A DNA stretch of 64,000 nucleotides from Pseudomonas sp. 6D_7.1_Bac1 (GTDB lineage Bacteria > Pseudomonadota > Gammaproteobacteria > Pseudomonadales > Pseudomonadaceae), in assembly GCF_025465945.1 (NCBI RefSeq), contig NZ_JANLNW010000056.1, positions 1-64,000 on the forward strand, written 5' to 3'. Shown here in pieces: positions 18,006 to 26,631 of this stretch. Both the position numbers and the translations under genes were made by a program. The notes under the pieces were generated by a model. That model had not been told where the DNA came from. It did no database searches and saw only the letters and a program-made list of their open reading frames with translations. Within the stretch, counting starts at the first letter, position 1, and the number at the start of each line of letters is the position of its first letter.

Positions 18006-18239
18006 ATGCTTCGATTACTGTTCTGGATTGTCCTGATTGCTGCAGCAGTATGGTTCTGGCGCAAGTTCAAGCGCCCAGCCGATACCTCCCATACGCCCAG
18101 CGAACTCGATGCGCCGCCCATGGTTCGCTGCGCCCATTGCGGTGTTCACCTGCCACGCGACCGCGCGCTGAGCCTTCAACAACAGTGGTATTGCAGCCAG
18201 GCTCACCTTGAGCAAGGCCCGAGCTCACGTGATCGCTGA
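18006..18239 (+). CDS. Small membrane-anchored zinc-ribbon protein (PP0621 family)
   Basis: The protein has 77 residues. The N-terminus is one hydrophobic helix (MLRLLFWIVLIAAAVWFW). It is followed by a cytoplasmic or periplasmic tail with C-x2-C (CAHC) and a later YCSQ-H cluster that looks like a treble-clef zinc site. It belongs to the PP0621-type family found just before pilS in pseudomonads. Its end overlaps the start of pilS by about 11 nt, suggesting co-expression and perhaps a role near the PilS sensor, which is inference only. Confidence 0.8.
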   Translation: MLRLLFWIVLIAAAVWFWRKFKRPADTSHTPSELDAPPMVRCAHCGVHLPRDRALSLQQQWYCSQAHLEQGPSSRDR

Positions 18240-19818
18240 GACCTCGAGTCCCGGCGGCAAACAGGCCCAGCGACTGCTGCGCCTCTATCATCTCTACCGT
18301 TTAAGCATCGGCATCCTTCTGGTGCTGTTGATCTCCAGCAACATGGACAACCAGTTGCTGGAGTTCGCCAACGACAACTTGCTGCGTACCGGCAGTTGGC
18401 TGTATCTGATTCTGAATATCCTGCTCGTGGTGTTTCTGGCCCCTCCCAGACAACCCGCACAAGTTTTCAGCCTCGCGCTGGCCGATATCCTGCTGTTGTC
18501 CGTGCTGTTCTATGCCGCAGGTGGCGCGCCCAGCGCCATCGGCAATCTGCTGATTGTGTCGGTGGCGATCAGCAATACTCTGCTGCGCGGACGCCTCGGC
18601 CTGTTGCTCGCGGCAGTCGCCGCCATCGGCATTATTTCCCTGAGTTTTTACCTGAGTGACAGCCACCCGACCGGCGTCAATCACTACCTGCAAGCTGGCA
18701 CTCTCGGCGCTCTATGCTTTGCCGCTGCATTGCTGGTGCAAGGCTTGACCCGACGAGTGGAGGCCAGCGAGAGCCTGGCCGAGCAGCGCGCCAGCGAAGT
18801 GGTCAGCCTGGAAACGCTCAATGCGCTGATCCTGCAACGCATGCGTACCGGCATCCTGGTGCTCGACAGCGAGCGGCGGGTTCAACTGGCCAATCACAGC
18901 GCCTTAAGCCTTTTTGGTCAGGAACGCCTCGACGGCCAGCTCATCGACGATTACTCGACAGCCCTGGTCGAGCGCCTGCAACTCTGGCTCAACAACCCGA
19001 CCCTGCGTCCACAAAGCCTGAAAGTCGCCGGTACAGGCCTGGAACTGCAACCGAGTTTCATTGCCCTGGGCCTGAACGAACAACGTCAGACCCTGGTGTT
19101 TCTCGAAGACCTCGCCCAGGTTGCGCAACAAGCCCAGCAGCTCAAGCTCGCAGCCCTGGGCCGGCTGACCGCCGGGATCGCCCATGAAATCCGCAATCCA
19201 TTGGGCGCCATCAGCCATGCGGCGCAGTTGCTGAACGAGTCTGAGGAACTGATGGGGGCGGACCGGCGCTTGACGCAAATTATTCACGACCACTCTCAAC
19301 GCATGAACCGGGTGATAGAAAACGTCCTGCAACTTTCCCGCCGCCAGCAAACCGTACCGCAACGGCTCGACCTGCAACCATGGCTGGAACAGTTCGTGCG
19401 CACCGTGCGCGAAGGTGCGACGGATCGCCAGCACCTTCGTCTGCACGTGGGCACAGGGCCGTTCACCACCGTGATGGACCCTGACCAATTGACTCAGGTG
19501 CTCGACAACCTGCTGCGCAATGCCTGGCGTCACAGCGCCCTTGCGCACGAGCAGGCCGAGGTCTGGCTCACGCTTTCTGTCGACCCTGACAGCCAACTGC
19601 CCACCCTTGATGTGCTGGACAACGGCCCCGGCGTTTCACCGGAACAGCAAGCGCATCTGTTCGAGCCTTTCTTCACCACCAGTAGCCGGGGCACTGGTCT
19701 GGGCCTCTATCTGTCCCGTGAGCTGTGCGAAAGCAACCAGGCCCGCCTAGACTTCAAACCACGCCAAGGCGGCGGCTGCTTTCGCATCACCTTTGCTCAC
19801 GGACGGAAACAAAGTTGA
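18229..19818 (+). CDS. pilS: Sensor histidine kinase PilS
   Basis: This kinase of about 529 residues controls pilA transcription by phosphorylating PilR and is known to sense pilin levels in the inner membrane. Six hydrophobic helices fill residues about 15-180. A PAS-like linker (LNALILQRMRTGILVLDS) follows, then the H-box AHEIRNPLGAISHA with His319, the N-box LLRNAWRHS and the G-boxes DNGPGV and GTGLGLYLSRELCE. The GTG at 18229 is chosen by N-terminal similarity to the P. aeruginosa protein; a TTG at 18208 is the alternative, and neither has a strong ribosome site. Its TGA overlaps the pilR start. Confidence 0.93.
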   Translation: MIAETSSPGGKQAQRLLRLYHLYRLSIGILLVLLISSNMDNQLLEFANDNLLRTGSWLYLILNILLVVFLAPPRQPAQVFSLALADILLLSVLFYAAGGAPSAIGNLLIVSVAISNTLLRGRLGLLLAAVAAIGIISLSFYLSDSHPTGVNHYLQAGTLGALCFAAALLVQGLTRRVEASESLAEQRASEVVSLETLNALILQRMRTGILVLDSERRVQLANHSALSLFGQERLDGQLIDDYSTALVERLQLWLNNPTLRPQSLKVAGTGLELQPSFIALGLNEQRQTLVFLEDLAQVAQQAQQLKLAALGRLTAGIAHEIRNPLGAISHAAQLLNESEELMGADRRLTQIIHDHSQRMNRVIENVLQLSRRQQTVPQRLDLQPWLEQFVRTVREGATDRQHLRLHVGTGPFTTVMDPDQLTQVLDNLLRNAWRHSALAHEQAEVWLTLSVDPDSQLPTLDVLDNGPGVSPEQQAHLFEPFFTTSSRGTGLGLYLSRELCESNQARLDFKPRQGGGCFRITFAHGRKQS

Positions 19819-21161
19819 AGATAAGCCCACAGCAAAAAGTCCTGATCGTCGATGACGAACCGGATATACGCGAACTCCTGGAAATCACCCTCGGCCGAAT
19901 GAAGCTCGACACGCTGAGTGCACGCAATGTCGGCGATGCCCGGACGTTGCTGGCCAAGGAACGGTTCGACCTGTGCCTGACCGACATGCGCCTGCCCGAT
20001 GGAACCGGTCTGGAGCTGGTACAGCACATACAACTGACCCACCCACACGTGCCGGTGGCAATGATTACCGCTTATGGCAGCCTCGATACCGCCATCAACG
20101 CGCTGAAAGCCGGGGCCTTCGACTTCCTGACCAAACCGGTGGACCTGACCCGGCTGCGGGAACTGGTGGTCAGCGCCCTGCGTTTGCCAGTCGCCGGCGG
20201 CGCCAGCAGCACCATCGAGCGCCGTCTGCTCGGCGACTCATTGCCCATGCGCAGCCTGCGCAAACAGATCGACAAACTGGCGCGCAGCCAGGCGCCGGTG
20301 TACATCAGCGGCGAGTCCGGCAGCGGCAAGGAACTGGTCGCCCGACTGATTCACGAACAAGGCCCGCGCAGTGGCCAGCCGTTCGTGCCAGTCAACTGTG
20401 GGGCGATACCGTCGGAATTGATGGAGAGCGAGTTTTTCGGTCATCGAAAAGGCAGTTTCAGTGGCGCCATCGAAGACAAACCCGGACTGTTCCAAGCGGC
20501 TAACGGCGGTACCCTGTTTCTCGATGAGGTGGCTGACCTGCCACTGGCAATGCAGGTCAAACTGCTGCGAGCGATACAGGAGAAGGCGGTACGCAGCATC
20601 GGCGGACAGCAGGAAGCCATCATCGATGTGCGAATACTCTGCGCCACCCACAAGGATCTGGACGCCGAAGTGTCCGCCGGGCACTTTCGGCAGGATTTGT
20701 ACTATCGGCTGAACGTGATTGAACTGCGGGTCCCGCCATTGCGCGAGCGCCGTGACGACATCGAGTTACTGGCCGCTCATGTGCTCAAGCGTCTTGCGGC
20801 AGGCAGCGGCTTGCCGGCCGCCCATCTTCAGCCGCAAGCCCTCGATGCGCTGAAGCGTTACCGTTTTCCGGGCAACGTCCGCGAGCTGGAAAATATGCTC
20901 GAACGCGCACACACCCTCTGCGAAAACAAGCAGATCGAGGCCAGCGACCTGCGCCTGACAGACGGCAATTGCAGCACCGAAACCGGTTTGCCGGACCTGA
21001 CGAAAATCGACGATCTTGAACAGTATCTGGAGAACGTCGAACGCAAACTGATTCTCCAGGCCCTGGAAGAAACCCGCTGGAACCGCACAGCGGCGGCTCA
21101 GCGGTTGAATCTGTCGTTTCGGTCGATGCGTTACAGGCTGAAAAAACTGGGATTGGACTGA
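19815..21161 (+). CDS. pilR: Sigma-54-dependent response regulator PilR
   Basis: This 448-residue NtrC-family activator turns on pilA with RpoN. The receiver domain is at about 5-120 with the phospho-acceptor in CLTDMRLPDG. The AAA+ domain has Walker A GESGSGKE near 169. A Fis-type helix-turn-helix ends the protein (RTAAAQRLNLSFRSMRYRLKKLG). The sigma-54 contact loop reads GSFSGA (213-218) instead of the usual GAFTGA. The start is a TTG at 19815 sharing bases with the pilS stop (TTGA), with GGACGG upstream; this fits translational coupling and gives the conserved N-terminus. Confidence 0.94.
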   Translation: MKISPQQKVLIVDDEPDIRELLEITLGRMKLDTLSARNVGDARTLLAKERFDLCLTDMRLPDGTGLELVQHIQLTHPHVPVAMITAYGSLDTAINALKAGAFDFLTKPVDLTRLRELVVSALRLPVAGGASSTIERRLLGDSLPMRSLRKQIDKLARSQAPVYISGESGSGKELVARLIHEQGPRSGQPFVPVNCGAIPSELMESEFFGHRKGSFSGAIEDKPGLFQAANGGTLFLDEVADLPLAMQVKLLRAIQEKAVRSIGGQQEAIIDVRILCATHKDLDAEVSAGHFRQDLYYRLNVIELRVPPLRERRDDIELLAAHVLKRLAAGSGLPAAHLQPQALDALKRYRFPGNVRELENMLERAHTLCENKQIEASDLRLTDGNCSTETGLPDLTKIDDLEQYLENVERKLILQALEETRWNRTAAAQRLNLSFRSMRYRLKKLGLD

Positions 21162-21190
21162 AACCGCTGTGTATCAGCGCGCCTTTCTAT

Positions 21191-21304
21191 TGTGGCGAGG
21201 GAGCTTGCTCCCGCTCGGCTGCGCAGCAGCCGCCAAGAATGCAAATCCACAATCTGATTTTTGGGCCGCTTCGCGCCCCAGCGGGAGCAAGCTCCCTCGC
21301 CACA
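21191..21304. repeat. REPIN (inverted REP pair, GTGGCGAGGGAGC family)
   Basis: TGTGGCGAGGGAGCTTGCTC begins at 21191 and its inverted copy ends at 21304, with about 60 bp of spacer that also contains short complementary segments. It lies between the convergent pilR and thiO genes. Confidence 0.88.
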
Positions 21305-21325
21305 GGTTGTGCTTTTGCCTGAAAA

Positions 21326-22426
21326 CTAGATCCGCCCGGCCGGCGCATACGGCGCCGGGTCGATAACCGGCTCATGGCCGAGCATCACATCTGCAAATAG
21401 CTGACAGGAGGCCGGCGCCAACACCAGACCATTACGGTAATGCCCGCAATTGAGCCACAACCCGGCAACCCCTGGCACCGCGCCAATGTACGGAATCCCT
21501 TCCGGCGAACCCGGCCGCAGCCCCGCCCAATGCCCTACCACTTCGGCCTGCGCCAGTGCTGGAATCAGTTCGACCGCCGAGGCCTTGAGGCTTTCCAGCG
21601 CTGACTCGGTCGGCGTCTTGTCAAACCCTTCGTGTTCCAGCGTGCTGCCGATCAGGATGTGCCCGTCGCGGCGCGGAATGGCGTAACGGCCCTTGGCCAG
21701 AACCATGCTCGACAGGAAGTCCGAGGCGCACTTGTAGAGGATCATCTGACCTTTGACCGGCTCGACCGGTAAATCCAGGCCCAGGGTCCTCAGTAAATCA
21801 CCGCTCCAGGCACCGGCCGTCAACACCACCTGATCGCCAAGGATCGGGCCTTTTGAACTCTCCACCCCCACCACCGCCTCGCCATCACGAATAAACGCGC
21901 TGACCTCGCACTGCTCGTGAATCATCACGTTGGGCAGCGCCAGCAATGCCGCCTTGAGGGATTTCACCAGTCGCGGGTTGCGCACATTAGCCACATCAGC
22001 CATGTAGATCGCCCGTGAAAACCCCGGCCCCAATACCGGCACGGCATCGTGAGCGGTCGAGATATCCACCGGGCTCAGCGGGCGGTTTTCCCGTTTGGCC
22101 CAGGCCAGCGCCTCGGCCTCGTCATCCAGATCCAGCCAGTACAGGCCCGTGGTGTGCACCTCGGGATCGATTCCGGTGGCCGCAAACAAACGTTCGGCCA
22201 GCTGTGGATAAAAATCCTGGGACCAGTGAGCCAATGCGGTGACCGCCGGGCTGTAGCGCCACGGGTACAGCGGCGAAACAATACCGCCGCCCGCCCAGGA
22301 AGATTCCTGGCCAACGTTCGAGCGATCCAGCAGGACCACGCTCTGCACATGCGACGCCAGATTAAACGCGGTCAGCAGGCCGATCACCCCGCCGCCGACA
22401 ATCACCACTTGCTGTTGCTTGGCCAT
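21326..22426 (-). CDS. thiO: Glycine oxidase ThiO (FAD-dependent)
   Basis: This 366-residue flavoenzyme oxidises glycine to iminoglycine, a thiazole precursor in thiamine synthesis; related enzymes act on other amino acids. The FAD Rossmann motif VVIVGGGVIGLLTAFNLA opens the protein. The GRYAIPRRDGHILIGSTLEHEGFD and HWAGLRPGSPEGIPYIG segments are typical of the DAO/ThiO family. The second of two adjacent ATGs is chosen because the GGA upstream is then 7 nt away. The gene is 56 nt downstream of pilE on the same strand and may be read through from the minor pilin operon. Confidence 0.9.
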   Translation of the reverse strand: MAKQQQVVIVGGGVIGLLTAFNLASHVQSVVLLDRSNVGQESSWAGGGIVSPLYPWRYSPAVTALAHWSQDFYPQLAERLFAATGIDPEVHTTGLYWLDLDDEAEALAWAKRENRPLSPVDISTAHDAVPVLGPGFSRAIYMADVANVRNPRLVKSLKAALLALPNVMIHEQCEVSAFIRDGEAVVGVESSKGPILGDQVVLTAGAWSGDLLRTLGLDLPVEPVKGQMILYKCASDFLSSMVLAKGRYAIPRRDGHILIGSTLEHEGFDKTPTESALESLKASAVELIPALAQAEVVGHWAGLRPGSPEGIPYIGAVPGVAGLWLNCGHYRNGLVLAPASCQLFADVMLGHEPVIDPAPYAPAGRI

Positions 22427-22482
22427 CATCTGATCCAACAATAAAAGAGACAGTGGGCGCAAACGCGCCCGAGGATAGGTAC

Positions 22483-22884
22483 TCAGCGACCCCAACAATC
22501 TTTGGTGGTCAGCCCGGTCGTCGCATTGTTCATGCCTCTGACGCCGGTATTGGTGATTGTGAAATCGCCACACTTGTCACTGGCCATGGTTGACCCGGCC
22601 TTACGCACAGCGGTCAGCAGGAAGGTCTGATCGGTCAATGTCGGGGTGATGGTGTAGTAGTCGTTACCGGCGCTCAGGCCTGTAGCGTTGGTGTACACAT
22701 TGTTCTTCGAATAGAACCGCTCAAGGTTTTGCGCCTGCTCGGACAGCAACCCGGCAATTTCGGTGCGATGGCTTTTCTTCACGTACTCGGTGAGGAGCGG
22801 AGCGGATAGGGTCACCACAATCCCGATGATCGCGATCACGATCATGATTTCGATCAGGGTAAAACCTTGGTTGGATCTGCGCAT
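22483..22884 (-). CDS. pilE: Minor type IV pilin PilE
   Basis: The precursor has 133 residues. The leader MRRSNQG ends in the PilD-cleaved Gly and the mature protein starts FTLIEIMIVIAIIGIVV with Glu5. Two cysteines lie in the C-terminal third (DKCGDF and KDCWGR). PilE joins the priming complex at the pilus tip with FimU, PilV, PilW, PilX and PilY1. The ATG at 22884 is preferred; a GTG at 22899 directly after the pilY1 stop would lengthen the leader. It is the last minor-pilin gene, 15 nt after pilY1. No pilY2 gene lies between them. Confidence 0.9.
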   Translation of the reverse strand: MRRSNQGFTLIEIMIVIAIIGIVVTLSAPLLTEYVKKSHRTEIAGLLSEQAQNLERFYSKNNVYTNATGLSAGNDYYTITPTLTDQTFLLTAVRKAGSTMASDKCGDFTITNTGVRGMNNATTGLTTKDCWGR

Positions 22885-22899
22885 TGCCTCAACTCTCAC

Positions 22900-25800
22900 T
22901 TACTGTATTTGTCGCCACATGATTCGACGGCTGCCGCCGCCGGATTTTTCAACCAGGGTGGTGATGCCGCCACTGGAGTCGTTCACTATTTTGCGGGCTG
23001 CACCGTTGACGATCGCGTTCAGCGTCGGGATACCGCCGGCAAAAATCACCCCGCTGGAGATGCTGTCAGTGCTATCGACCAGGCCATCGCCATTGGTGTC
23101 GAGCACCGCGTAGTTGAGCATCTTACCGCTGAACGCATCGAGTTCGACCAGTTTGCCGGTGCCAAAGCTCGAACAGGGGTCCGTGGTGTCGACGCTGGCC
23201 GTGGTAAATACGATCCGCCCGAGCACCAGAGCGGCCTGGTTGATCACCCGTTCGCCCGTCAGGACATTGTTGTACACCAGCGGTAAATACCAGCCATTCT
23301 GCGCAGGATAGGTCACAGGGTTCTGCGAGGTGGTGATGAACTGCCCCCCAGCGGTTCCCGTGAAGACTCCGGTCACGGCCTGCGCCTGCAAGCTCGACAC
23401 GGCGATCTGCCCTGAGCCGCCATCGGCATCCCACACCCCATAGAACGCTTGCAAGTCCTTGCTGACCTTGTCGGCCGTCTCGTTGAATTTGCCCGTCCCG
23501 AAAAATACCTCTTTGCCATTGATGGGATGATCCGCCAGTAATGGCTGCGCAGTGATCGGCTGCGTCGCACCACCCGGCGTGGTGAACAACGGCTTGCCGG
23601 AAAAGGCCACGCCCCAGCTGCTGGTGCTTGAGCTGCTCAAGTCGAACTTCCACAACCGCCCCTTCAAATCGCCGCCATAGGCCGCCTGCACAATGCTTTG
23701 CGAGTCGACCTTGAGCTTGACCGATGACAGGCCATTGGTGGTTTCGGTGCTGTCGATAACGATTTTCCTGATCAGCGAACCGTCGCGAATATCCACCACG
23801 TACAACGCGGCAACACCCGAGTTACTGCCGTAGCCGTTGGATATGAACGCCGCCCACCGACCATCGGCCAAGCGTGCCACTTCCGGGCGCGCGTAGGCAT
23901 AACCCAGATCATTTAAAGCGTTCGCGGTGTTGGCGGTAGCCGGCGCGCTGATTTCCCACAATGCGTTGGTCACGTTCCCCGCTGCCCCATCGAATAGCTG
24001 CACGGCGTAAAAGGTCTTGCCGCCCGCCCCTACTCCGCCCAGGGCCAGGGTTTTCCAGGCGCTGTTGAGCTGGGCATCGAACACGCCAACCTGACCATCG
24101 TTGAGGAACTTGTGGCTGGTGCCATTGATGTAGCCCGTGTCAGCGATGAGGTGCAGCGACGGCAGCACGCTGGAGGGCATGTAGGCGTAACGCCGCGCGC
24201 CGTTGCCGGCATTGATGACATTCACGAAGCCGTCATTGGCATTCACCACCAGGCCGGTGTTCATGTTCGCGGCCTTGCTGGTCAGGAACGTGCTGTAACT
24301 GGTGCTGCCAGCCAGGTCAGAAGCGGTTTTGTCGGTGGGCGACGCCAGCGCCAACGGCGAGTTGATGATGTCCCCGAGCAGCACGCTGCGGACTTTCAAG
24401 CCGGTTTTGTTGGTGCCCTTGCTCCACTCCACCAGATCGCTGCCGCTGATGCCGGTTGGCAGGTTCTGGCTGAGGCTGGTTTGCTGAGTACTGGAGAAGT
24501 TGCCGTAGGCCAGAGTGACCGCCGCATTGGTCGTGGTGTTCCAGGATTGATAGGTCGGCGCCGTTGCACCGGGGATGATAGCCGTGTCGGTGGTCCACAG
24601 CACCGAGGCGGTGTTCACCGTACCGCTGGAGGTGAAGCCAAAGGATTTGATGATCCCGCGCCAGTCCTTGGGGTCATAGCTGGTCTGGTAATAACTGGAG
24701 CCGCTGGCCACCGTGTTGCTGCTGGTGACGCCGCTGCCACCCGAGCCGGCCTTGGCGGTGATGTCGCTCAAGGCCGCAGACAGCGCGGTGTTGAGGCTCG
24801 CGCCGTCGGTTGCCTGATAGTACTTGCCCTGCCCGTAGCTTGCGGCATCTGACAACATCTGATTGGCGATCGTGAACCCCACCGTGTAGGTGTTCATGTT
24901 CTGCTTGGGGAAGTCTGCCGAACCCCAGCTTTTGCCCGCCAGATCGGTGCCGGTGGAGCGCATGTCGATGTCGAAAGCGAATTTGGCGATATCGTCCAGG
25001 TACAGGGTGTCACCCTCGTTATCGCCGTTCAGGTTGTTGCCGTCATTGTCGATCCCGTCCCAATTGGGCAGTCGGGTGCCACCCAGTGGATCGTTGGTCG
25101 GAAAAGTCCGGTCGTAGGTCGGCAGACCATCGGTGATGACCACGCCATAGTTCTTCTGGCAGCGGTACTGGATCGGGCTGGTGTAGATGGCTGGCGTCGA
25201 GTTGTAGTACGGCGTCATGCCGCGAAAATAACGGGTGATTTCGTAGTAGGTTTCCGCCAGAGGCGTGTTGGCTATAGCGCTCAGAGCGTTGATAGCAGCG
25301 ATCAACCCGTTGTAGTTGGCGTCCGCCTGGGCCTGGGTCACGCTACCGCTGATCGGAGACAGATCACTGATAGCGCGGGCGATATAACCGCCACCACCAG
25401 CACTGCCATTGCCGTTGCCATTGCCATTGCCATTGCCGTTGCCATTGCCGTTGCCATTGCCGTTGCCATTGCCGTTGCCATTGCCGTTGCCGTTGCCATT
25501 GCCATTGCCATTGCCATTGCCATTGCCATTGCCGTTGCCGTTGCCGTTGTCATTACTGGTCGGCGGATTAAAAGTTGCCAGGCCGAAACGCAACCCGCGA
25601 TTGCTGGTGACCAGTGCCGTGGCAACATTGCGCGCCACGTTGATTCGGTAGTCAGTGGGTATCGAGCCGTCGGTAAAGTCGCGGTTGCTGCCGTTGGCCA
25701 GGCTCACCAGATAGGAGATGTAGTTGTCGTAGTAGCGGGTATTGCCGTTGCCCACCGGGTCGGGAAGCTTGAGGCACTGCGGGAACAGGCTGTTGTTGTA

Positions 25801-26154
25801 GAACGCGTAGTAACCGCTGGAACAACCGGACTGCGGCAGGCTGGACAGCAGGATCGGGTCACCGATGATACTGGAGCCGCCCAAACACAGGCCCAAGAGC
25901 GCGTTGCATTGCTGGGCCGGGGTTCGCGACACCGTCGGATCAAAACCGGAGGCGTAGATGATGCTGTTCATGCTCCCTGAATTATCGAGCAGCAGCATCA
26001 CGTTCGGCGCAACTGCCGCAGCGTTGAGCAGCGGTGCATCCGATGGCGTGAAGGCATAAACCGGAGCGGCCAGATACAGGCCCAGCAACCCACCGCAGAC
26101 GAGTTGCGACAACCAGTGGCGCCACGTCTTACGACGAACATCAGTATTTGGCAT
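22900..26154 (-). CDS. pilY1: PilY1 tip adhesin / mechanosensor of the type IV pilus
   Basis: This secreted protein of 1084 residues has a signal peptide ending near residue 34 (AAPVYA). A von Willebrand A-like domain begins with the MIDAS motif DNSGS at 57-61. Inside it, residues 203-250 are an uninterrupted (Asn-Gly)24 run, followed by SAGGGG. The C-terminal half is the PilY1 beta-propeller, ending in an EF-hand-like calcium loop DTNGDGLVD at about 1019-1027, the site that controls pilus retraction in P. aeruginosa. Family role: adhesion, surface sensing and priming of pilus assembly. The ATG at 26154 lies inside the pilX end (14-nt overlap). Confidence 0.94.
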   Translation of the reverse strand: MPNTDVRRKTWRHWLSQLVCGGLLGLYLAAPVYAFTPSDAPLLNAAAVAPNVMLLLDNSGSMNSIIYASGFDPTVSRTPAQQCNALLGLCLGGSSIIGDPILLSSLPQSGCSSGYYAFYNNSLFPQCLKLPDPVGNGNTRYYDNYISYLVSLANGSNRDFTDGSIPTDYRINVARNVATALVTSNRGLRFGLATFNPPTSNDNGNGNGNGNGNGNGNGNGNGNGNGNGNGNGNGNGNGNGNGNGNGNGNGSAGGGGYIARAISDLSPISGSVTQAQADANYNGLIAAINALSAIANTPLAETYYEITRYFRGMTPYYNSTPAIYTSPIQYRCQKNYGVVITDGLPTYDRTFPTNDPLGGTRLPNWDGIDNDGNNLNGDNEGDTLYLDDIAKFAFDIDMRSTGTDLAGKSWGSADFPKQNMNTYTVGFTIANQMLSDAASYGQGKYYQATDGASLNTALSAALSDITAKAGSGGSGVTSSNTVASGSSYYQTSYDPKDWRGIIKSFGFTSSGTVNTASVLWTTDTAIIPGATAPTYQSWNTTTNAAVTLAYGNFSSTQQTSLSQNLPTGISGSDLVEWSKGTNKTGLKVRSVLLGDIINSPLALASPTDKTASDLAGSTSYSTFLTSKAANMNTGLVVNANDGFVNVINAGNGARRYAYMPSSVLPSLHLIADTGYINGTSHKFLNDGQVGVFDAQLNSAWKTLALGGVGAGGKTFYAVQLFDGAAGNVTNALWEISAPATANTANALNDLGYAYARPEVARLADGRWAAFISNGYGSNSGVAALYVVDIRDGSLIRKIVIDSTETTNGLSSVKLKVDSQSIVQAAYGGDLKGRLWKFDLSSSSTSSWGVAFSGKPLFTTPGGATQPITAQPLLADHPINGKEVFFGTGKFNETADKVSKDLQAFYGVWDADGGSGQIAVSSLQAQAVTGVFTGTAGGQFITTSQNPVTYPAQNGWYLPLVYNNVLTGERVINQAALVLGRIVFTTASVDTTDPCSSFGTGKLVELDAFSGKMLNYAVLDTNGDGLVDSTDSISSGVIFAGGIPTLNAIVNGAARKIVNDSSGGITTLVEKSGGGSRRIMWRQIQ
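25405..25548 (-). repeat. 24-copy hexanucleotide microsatellite in pilY1
   Basis: On the coding strand the unit is AAYGGC (Asn-Gly), repeated 24 times without interruption over 144 bp; only the third base of the Asn codon varies (T or C). A degenerate 25th unit (AATGAC) flanks it. As the unit is six bases, slippage changes protein length without a frameshift. Confidence 0.97.
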
Positions 26155-26620
26155 AGATGCTCTCCACCACACTGCGCGAGGTGCCCGCCAACCCGACGGC
26201 GGTCACTCGGTAGAGCGTCGCCGAGGTGTTGCTCGGAACATTCACGGCGCTCAGCGTAGTGCCGATGTTCTGTACGCCATAAAAGCCGCTGCCGGCAGCG
26301 ATCCAGGTGACCCCGGAGGTAGCGTTGAGCCCGGCAGCCGTGACCACTGAAGATTCGGCCGGCGGTGCACACTGGGTGGTGTTGGCGCACGCCGCCAGGG
26401 TGTATGTGCTCAGTTGCACGGCGCTTTCGCCGACCCGCAACGCCGCTTCTGCGCCCTGGAAGGATTGATTGCGCAGCATCACGCTGCCGGCCATTTTTTC
26501 CTGGAGCGTGGCGTTCTGCATCGAAGAAATGCCAATCAGCGTTAACAGCAGCAGAAACACCAGGCTCATCAGCAGCGCCATGCCGCGCTGGGAGTTGACC
26601 TTGAGGGATGAGACGGTCAT
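26141..26620 (-). CDS. pilX: Minor pilin / pilus assembly protein PilX
   Basis: The precursor has 159 residues. The leader ends SQRG and the mature protein begins MALLMSLVFLLLLTLIGISSM, so position +5 is Met rather than Glu, a feature shared by PilX and the tip pseudopilin GspK. The Glu normally pairs with the N-terminal amine of a neighbour, and its absence fits a tip position. One cysteine pair (AACANTTQC) follows the N-terminal helix. The ATG at 26620 has AGGGG 8 nt upstream; the ATG at 26626 is too close to it. The gene is 11 nt after pilW and overlaps pilY1 by 14 nt. Confidence 0.9.
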   Translation of the reverse strand: MTVSSLKVNSQRGMALLMSLVFLLLLTLIGISSMQNATLQEKMAGSVMLRNQSFQGAEAALRVGESAVQLSTYTLAACANTTQCAPPAESSVVTAAGLNATSGVTWIAAGSGFYGVQNIGTTLSAVNVPSNTSATLYRVTAVGLAGTSRSVVESIYAKY

Positions 26621-26631
26621 CGGCATCGCCC

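Noticed and set aside
25405-25548. CRISPR array
   Set aside because: The repeats are tandem 6-mers without spacers, in frame in pilY1.
25409-25651. Plus-strand frame encoding a Pro-Leu repeat and minus-strand frame encoding Met-Ala repeats
   Set aside because: Both are out-of-frame readings of the pilY1 hexanucleotide repeat.
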